A stretch of DNA of 64,000 nt from assembly GCA_028564675.1 (NCBI GenBank), contig JAOVVO010000014.1, positions 186,001 through 250,000 of the forward strand. Direction: 5' to 3'. The DNA is from Onchocerca lupi (Eukaryota > Nematoda > Chromadorea > Rhabditida > Onchocercidae). This document shows positions 57,551 to 64,000 of this stretch, in pieces (position 1 is the stretch's first letter; the number at the start of each line of letters is the position of its first letter). A model generated the notes under the pieces. It was not told the origin of the DNA and did not search any database. It worked only from the letters and a program-made list of their open reading frames with translations. The translations under genes and the position numbers were made by a program.

Positions 57551-57720
57551 TTCTCTTCAGCTAATTTATTCTTTTTTTGGATATTTAAATTCTACTATTT
57601 AGTTTACGGTTATTCAACAATAGCTTTTTTATCCCATATTAATATTTTGAACTTCTCCTAACTTTTGATAAATTGTTTGAAAGATTAACTTAGCGCAAAT
57701 AAAATGTTAGCACAACTAGA
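57551..57720 (+). repeat. Diverged local duplication, copy 1
   Basis: This aligns in the same orientation with 58410-58625. Shared blocks are TCTTTTCAG-like, GATATTTAAATTCTAC, TTTAGT, TATTAATATTTT and TTGATAAATTGTTTGAAA. The copies are about 860 bases apart. Confidence 0.7.
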
Positions 57721-58409
57721 ACACAGTTTTTCATGATTGAGAAAGGCTCACTTTATGCGGCTAATAAGTTTTCTGTCCCATTAAGCTGAACTTCTTGCTA
57801 TATTGTCGAAAAACAAAAGTCGCGAAGCATTCGCATTAACAAGCATTGTTATTGCAAGAAGTTAAGAAAAGATCAAGAATCAAATCATCCGTACTGTTTA
57901 AAACACAAAAAGCGATAGAAGAGCAATCATATTCTTACTTCATCTTTGATAAAAGAAGATAAAATCTTTTGGAAATATAATACAGTTATTCGAAGGAAAT
58001 TGAAATTCGACACTAATATCTATTCGATGCTGACTAATTGTCATCAAGTAATTTTCATAATGGAAGTCTACATATTTATTTATATAAGACACAAAAACTG
58101 AATTCAATAAATTAAAGAAATTAAGCGAACTATTTGTAAAATCAAGTCCAAATTTTGCTAAATTCAAATTTTAGATTGAAAATTTTTTGTACTTCGGCAA
58201 CTTTCAAATTTAAAAAATCTCGCTTGTCGAGAAATCTTTACTGCATATTATTTTGTGAATATCAATATTTCACAATTTTATAAATATCAATATGTAGTAG
58301 AGTTCTAAATTTATTTCAGTTCAATTTTTGTTAAGAAATTCTTTCGATACTTCAATGAACTAGTAAAATGATTTTTGTCAAACAGATGAATGCAATATCT
58401 CAATTTTTT

Positions 58410-58625
58410 TCTTTTCAGTTAATTAATTAATTAATTTATTTTTTCGAATATTTAAGTTCTACAGTTTAGTCAATTGTTATTTAAAAATGACTTTTTTTTA
58501 CTCCGTATTAATATTTTACTGTAACAAATGATAATTTCTCGAACTTTTTCTGACTTTCGATAACTTGTTTGAAAAATTTGCTAAGCATAAAACCATCAAA
58601 TAATAGTGAATCCAGCAGAACGAGC
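58410..58625 (+). repeat. Diverged local duplication, copy 2
   Basis: Partner of 57551-57720, with an extra block of about 23 bases (ACTGTAACAAATGATAATTT) after TATTAATATTTT and an expanded TTAA tract near its start. Confidence 0.7.
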
Positions 58626-59732
58626 GCTACACTGAATATCATCAGTCCGACACAAAGAAGCATGCTGTTATCACTGTCAATCTCCTGAATTTAATCTACT
58701 GATGATAACATCACATTAACATGATCTTGGATGTCAAAGTGTTGAACTGTCTTCTTTCCTCCACTTTCGTTACTTTTTTTTACATTATTCACACATACGG
58801 AATTGCATATCAACTCTGCTAGGTCTCGCCAGAGTTTTTAACATTTATATGTTGAGTTTATAGTTCGTTCTGACAAATCTGTCTTTTATCAGCTGATAAA
58901 ACGGCAGTGTATTTTTAATTTCTTAAAAGATTCTGGAAAATCTTCTCCTCTCTCGTTTTCCCTGACTTCTCGTTCTCTTTGACTTCATGCTCATTAGGTT
59001 ACCGCAAATTAATTCTTCAGAAAATATGGTATTACACAAAGATGTAAAACTGTATTCTCTGGAGATCAGTCTTATGATTGGAATAAAATTTAATTTTGTG
59101 GATAAAATTGTATGAAAATATACTTTTTGAAATTTGAACAACCATGAAATAAAAAATTCTAATAATCACTAGGCACAAAGTAGGATGAAAATAAGTTATA
59201 AATAGTTGCATTTATGAAATAAGAATGATATTCAAAATTCCACATTTGCTGAACACGGTTTTTTGATAACATCAGTTAGTAGCAATTATATTAAATTATA
59301 AATCACCAATATTTCTGATGGATTTGAATATTGAATTCATGAAAAATGAAGAAAATTATGAATTAATTTTAACATTAAATTTACATCAAATTAAGTTAAA
59401 TGAAAATTAAGTCAGAGAAGATTGACTGAGCAAAAAGCTTGATCCTAAGAAATGTTTAGAATTAATGTAATAAAATTTCTTTAAGTTAAATTGATGCCCT
59501 TTTTTAAACAAATTAAACTAATTTTTATTAAAAAAAAAAAAGAATTTCAAATCCAAAACTTGACAGATATTCAAAATTTTTTTTTAGATTCATTACAAAT
59601 GCAAAAATTTTTACATTTTTTGTCATATCAAAAAGCATTTTAATTCTTTTTATCAGATAAATCCACGTAAGATAATAAGTATATCAATAGAGGAGAGAGA
59701 GAGAGAATGAGAAAAAAAGGAAGGCAGAGTCT

Positions 59733-59920
59733 ATAAACCCCGCCCCTCACGTACTTTTAGTTGTCACAGACGTTCCACGTGAAGAAAAGGAAGTATGTTT
59801 ATATAAAAAAACACGCGTCTATTCGAATGCAAGGTTTTGTCAAAATTTGGAAGCAGTCGGTGCAGAACTTCCGGAGTTTTGTAAAGACAAACAAGGAGCA
59901 TTCACATTTTTATTTGTGTA
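59733..59920 (+). repeat. Dispersed repeat, copy B
   Basis: Partner of 23756-23942, about 36 kb away and in the same orientation. Its left side follows a short GA-rich run (59690-59712). The most conserved core is AGAACTTCCGGAG. Confidence 0.75.
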
Positions 59921-61571
59921 GTTATGAAATGGAAACTGTTTAGAAACATCAAAAATGATACTGATAAACTATCAGACGATCATCAAACTTGGAAAATAGA
60001 TTATAAATAATAATTTGAAATTCATTAGTACGCATTGATAGTTTCAAGATTTTTAATTAATCTCATTACTTAATTAATGATTTTAGATGATTTATACTTC
60101 ATTTCTGAATGAAAGTGTTCATTAACTGCTTGCTTATAAATAATATTAATAAAATAAATTGAGATAACAGTCATTAAATCAATAAGAATTCTGATAAGAG
60201 GTGTGAAAAACTTCAATTTAAATTTTATATGCAAACAATGTTCAAATAAAGACAAACTTTGCAAGAAGAAGTGGAAAATTCAGTCAGCAACTCATCCAAT
60301 AGGTTTTTTTATTTCCTGAACCATACAGAATATTCAGTGTAAAATCTCATATATTCATATCTGATTGTGTATAAAAGCTTAAAACTGATCCATAGCGTAA
60401 ATTGTCAAACTACTGCATTTAATATGTCAACAGAAAAATAATATAATGAAATAAGTCGATTTTTGGAGCTTAGGCCATATTTATTATTTTACCATGCTTC
60501 GATACTGGCCAGTTGTTAATTCTTAGAGAATCACTAAAAAAAAAAATTTCATTCACTTTGATTTTAATTCCTTTGAATTTTTTATATAATTTTGTTCAGA
60601 AACGTGATATTGTCTCACCAAGAGAAGAAAACTGAAAATATAAAACTAAATGATTTTGCTAATATTTCTTTCGTTCTTGTTCACGAAATCTCAATGATCT
60701 AAAAATGTGACATTGCTTTCACTACGTTATTGGATTAAATTCTCATTTTGAGAAGATTTTAAAAATGAGATGTTTGTGCCATTATTTTTCAAGAATTGAA
60801 ATTGATATGAAAATTGTAGCATATTTGCTATAATTTATATAGCTGGAGGAATCTAATTTCAATAATGTGAATATGAACACGTTTCTGATCTCAATTTCAA
60901 TAGCAAAATTCAATGGTTCCTTTTAACGAGAGTGTCCAAGTACTACGCAACTTGCATTTTTTCTAATATCTGCAAAAACAGTGTCATCACGATTATTTTA
61001 GAATGCGTCATTTAGAATATCTTTTTTAAAATAAAATCTGCTCCTTCACGTTGCTTTGTTTTAATGAGAACTTATATCAACAGCCAGCCAAGTATAGCAG
61101 CTTGAAATAATTTTTAATGAATAAATTTATAAATAATAATTTTCCTTTTCTTTAGACCGTGAAATGTTTGTATTTTTTGTTAAGCAGTGCAATTCGAGAA
61201 AAAGAATTGTAAATTTTCAGTGAAACTATTAAATTAGGTAAATTATCCAATTTGCAAATTTGCCAGTATATTTTAGAGCTAATTTCATATTAGTTATTGT
61301 TTTTAATCGCCTTGGAATTCTTGACTTCTAGTTGGTAATATATATTTTGGCTTTAAGATATCATAGTTCAGCATGATTTTCAAATTTCGAGAGTGAGAGA
61401 AAACATATGTACATATATGATGAGATATAAAATGATTGTTTCATATTTATATGCTGCGTAGACTGAGTTTTATCAATCACATGTCTGTTTTATTTGCTGG
61501 ATAAACGTATCAGATTATAAGCAGTAATTGATGCTATAGTTTTTTCCCATTGATAATTATTCATCGTTTTT

Positions 61572-62503
61572 TTAAACGAATCCAACTACTGTTTGAGATT
61601 TCACTTGGCTTGTCAAATTCGGAAACATAAGCAAAATATAATGTCTCCGATGCCAGATATATGAGACAAGTATTATGAGCGCGCAACCTATAATATAAAA
61701 TTTCTTTTTATTAGCAGTTAGGATGAGAGAAATACTGAATTTTGAAAAACATGTTTTGCGTGGTTCAATATAGTTAGTTTTTAAAAATTTCAATAAGTCC
61801 AAAAGTTTATTAGAAACTTTCTCATATGAATTTCCTTGCAAAATTTTTTTTATTTCATAAGTTTTTTAGAATCTATACTTAATAAATCTGTTTGATTTAT
61901 TTAGAATAACTTAATCATCTTCATTTTTTACTCAAGATTTGCTAATTTATGTACTCATTCAAATTCGCTGACCAATATTGTCATTAGAGATTTGCTTGAA
62001 TAGTAAAAACTGTATAGAAATTCTGGTTTCTAATACAAAGCAAATTAAAAGTCGCTAATTTTGAGCAGCTGATTTAATTAATGTATGCGCAAGGTAGTTG
62101 AATTAGCAACTTTATTATGCTTGGTTGTTTTTGCCAAAACAGAGATTATAGTCATATTTAAAAAAAAAAAAAAACATTTTTGAATGCATCATATGGAAGA
62201 ATCTTCTGGTCACTTCACGGTGTCTGTTGATGCTTCTGAATTGCAGAAAGAAGAAAACTGGTCTACTGAAGTCAGTTTCACAAGACGAATTTTCTTCTTT
62301 CTGCAATGGAATTTTCTTTCGTGATTAGAAAAAAAAAATTCTATCTTACCTGCATGCAAACACGCAAACACTATCAGCGTTTGCGAGCAAATATTTGTGA
62401 TCGATATTAAAATCCTTCGCATTGAAAATGTAAGCATCGGCATCGCTACTGCTATAAACGAAACTACAGCGATATGAAGCAGGATGAAGTGAAAGCGGAA
62501 CAT
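61572..62503 (-). CDS. Tentative small membrane protein (2 exons, about 89 aa)
   Basis: Exon 1 (62503-62350) starts MFRFHFILLHIAVVSFIAVA, a hydrophobic leader, and ends at a good donor (GCAG|GTAAGAT). Exon 2 (61687-61572) follows a TATATTATAG acceptor in matching phase. It encodes a second hydrophobic helix (CALIILVSYIW), a basic HRRH stop-transfer stretch and a tail ending KSQTVVGFV. No family is recognised. Extra exons between them are possible. The phase match and splice sites support it; its small size and AT-rich composition argue for caution. Confidence 0.35.
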
Positions 62504-64000
62504 ATAAAATTCAACAAATTTTGTAAGTTAAAAAAATCGTTAGATCACTTTACAGGTATTTCTGACGATAATATATTATGAAGGATAAGACAGATTTGCG
62601 CTGATCTACCGACGTTCTTATAATCAGAATTTTTGACATATATCGGATCCTCTAATCGACAGAATCATTTTTTCGCTTTGTTAAACTACATTTTTAAGAA
62701 ATTATTTAAATCTTCGATTTCCTAGAAAAAAATCATTCATTTGATCAATTAAATTATTTGGTACTTCGTCTTTTTAAAGCAAAGTTTAAAATTTTGTAGA
62801 ATTCAATACTAGATAATCAAGAATTACATAAATATGTCTAGACATATTCTTAATCTAAAGCCAATTCAAGATTTAACTTCTTGTTTCGAATCTAATTCGA
62901 GTTGGATTTTGAATTATTAGGGATTTAAAATTACTCAGTTCAGGTACCGCGAGAAAGGTAAAGAATTACTTTAAAATGTATATAAATTGAGAAAGTTCGA
63001 ATATATGAATGCATTTAAGCAGAGAATAATGGATGGATGATCAAAGCTAAATTTCATCGATTGCGCAACTCCAAAAATGGATCATCACTGATTTTGAGAT
63101 GATAACAGCCAACAAATATTTACTGCGAAAACTGAATCAATCAAAAAAATAAGGGATGAACTGAAAAAATGAGGGAAAAATAAGGAATGAAGCTTTTTGT
63201 TCACACATTTCAATCGAAAAATATAATTACAACTACTGACAATGATCAGAAAATTAAACTAAAAGGACCAATCTATTTTTTTATTTAACCCGGTATTTTT
63301 TTAAAATCATTTTTTAAGATCAGCAATTGTCTTAGTCGCTCGATTAATTATTAAATTTCTAACTCGTTACTGTGAAGGAATACATGACGGAAGCTAACAA
63401 ATCATTTTATTCAGCACATTCAAATATTATTGAATTTTGTCATTTAAAAGTTTTAAAAAATGTCAACAATTTAAAATTCTCATTCTTCCTTGTTTTCTAT
63501 TATTCAAAAATTTTCATACGAATGGCAAAATGTAGGGATTATATAAATTCCCTTTCACTAACAATAAGTTAATGTCGTTAATGAATAAAACGTTTTGCAA
63601 GAAATGATTTGACAAGGTCCAGAGAAACGGCTTTATCATTACTATCAATCTTTTCATTTTTCTTTCCCTTTTTTCTCTCCTATATCTTTCCACAAGACTT
63701 GCGCAATCCAACGATGGTCCTAATGGATGAAGGAACAAAATAATATAATAAAAATTTTGCGGCTATTCTTCTTTCTCGATTTTTATCTCATCAAAAAATT
63801 AGATTTTTCAGAGATTTAAAGCTCAAATTTTTCATTATTAGAAGGAACAGAAACACATTTTTCATAATTTAAAATCGTAAAAGATTATTTTTCTTAAAAT
63901 TTAAAATATTCTTCCAAAAATTTAGAATCGAAGCATCCTGGAAACTTATATATTTTTAAAAATAATACCTTTCTTTACATTTTTATCACTTTATATCGGA
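62504..64000. other. Window end without a convincing gene
   Basis: A/T-rich sequence. No exon with clear splice signals was found on either strand. Confidence 0.4.

Larger units (their letters stand above)
57060..61571. other. Repeat-bearing region without a convincing gene
   Basis: Very A/T-rich. It holds a diverged local duplication (57551-57720 and 58410-58625) and a dispersed repeat copy (59733-59920), listed separately. Remaining frames are short and low-complexity. Confidence 0.45.

Overview
The window is nuclear DNA of a nematode, most probably a filarial or other spirurid worm. It is strongly AT-rich. Genes are split into many short exons, and nearly every intron ends in a TTTCAG- or TTTTAG-like site. 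The proteins are animal ones with nematode character (an ADAMTS of the ADT type, a UBC-17/BIRC6-type E2, a membrane carboxylesterase, a MAGE/Nse3 protein). I see no operons of bacterial type, no rRNA, no tRNA and no CRISPR. Gene models were built by hand from splice signals and reading-frame phase, so exon edges are predictions; the phases agree across every junction given, except where noted.

Layout. 56-1849 (-): an unrecognised five-exon basic protein, probably nuclear. 3339-5228 (+): Nse3/MAGE-domain protein, transcribed away from the first gene. 6378-11105 (-): UBC-17/BIRC6-like ubiquitin-conjugating enzyme, convergent with Nse3; a near-perfect hairpin lies between their 3' ends. 11.1-15.0 kb: no clear gene. 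15056-32657 (-): a 21-exon ADAMTS metalloprotease of about 1127 residues with an intact zinc site and seven thrombospondin type-1 repeats. One of its introns (20541-24102) carries a frameshifted Helitron helicase relic beside a dispersed repeat. 32.7-40.4 kb: no clear gene. 40485-48369 (-): a 13-exon carboxylesterase/cholinesterase-fold enzyme with a complete catalytic triad and a C-terminal membrane anchor. 48.4-54.9 kb: mostly non-coding, with a few short coding-like frames and a GT-rich minisatellite. 54903-57059 (+): a five-exon, 185-residue secretory or membrane protein that I do not recognise. 57-64 kb: repeats and one tentative two-exon small membrane protein (61572-62503, -).

The genes do not form an obvious pathway. 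Nse3 (SMC5/6 complex, genome stability) and UBC-17 (ubiquitin transfer) are intracellular. The ADAMTS (matrix remodelling), the esterase and the small membrane protein are extracellular or membrane proteins. The least explained items are the first gene (56-1849), the 54903-57059 gene, the short frames in 50.6-53.0 kb and the repeat pairs.
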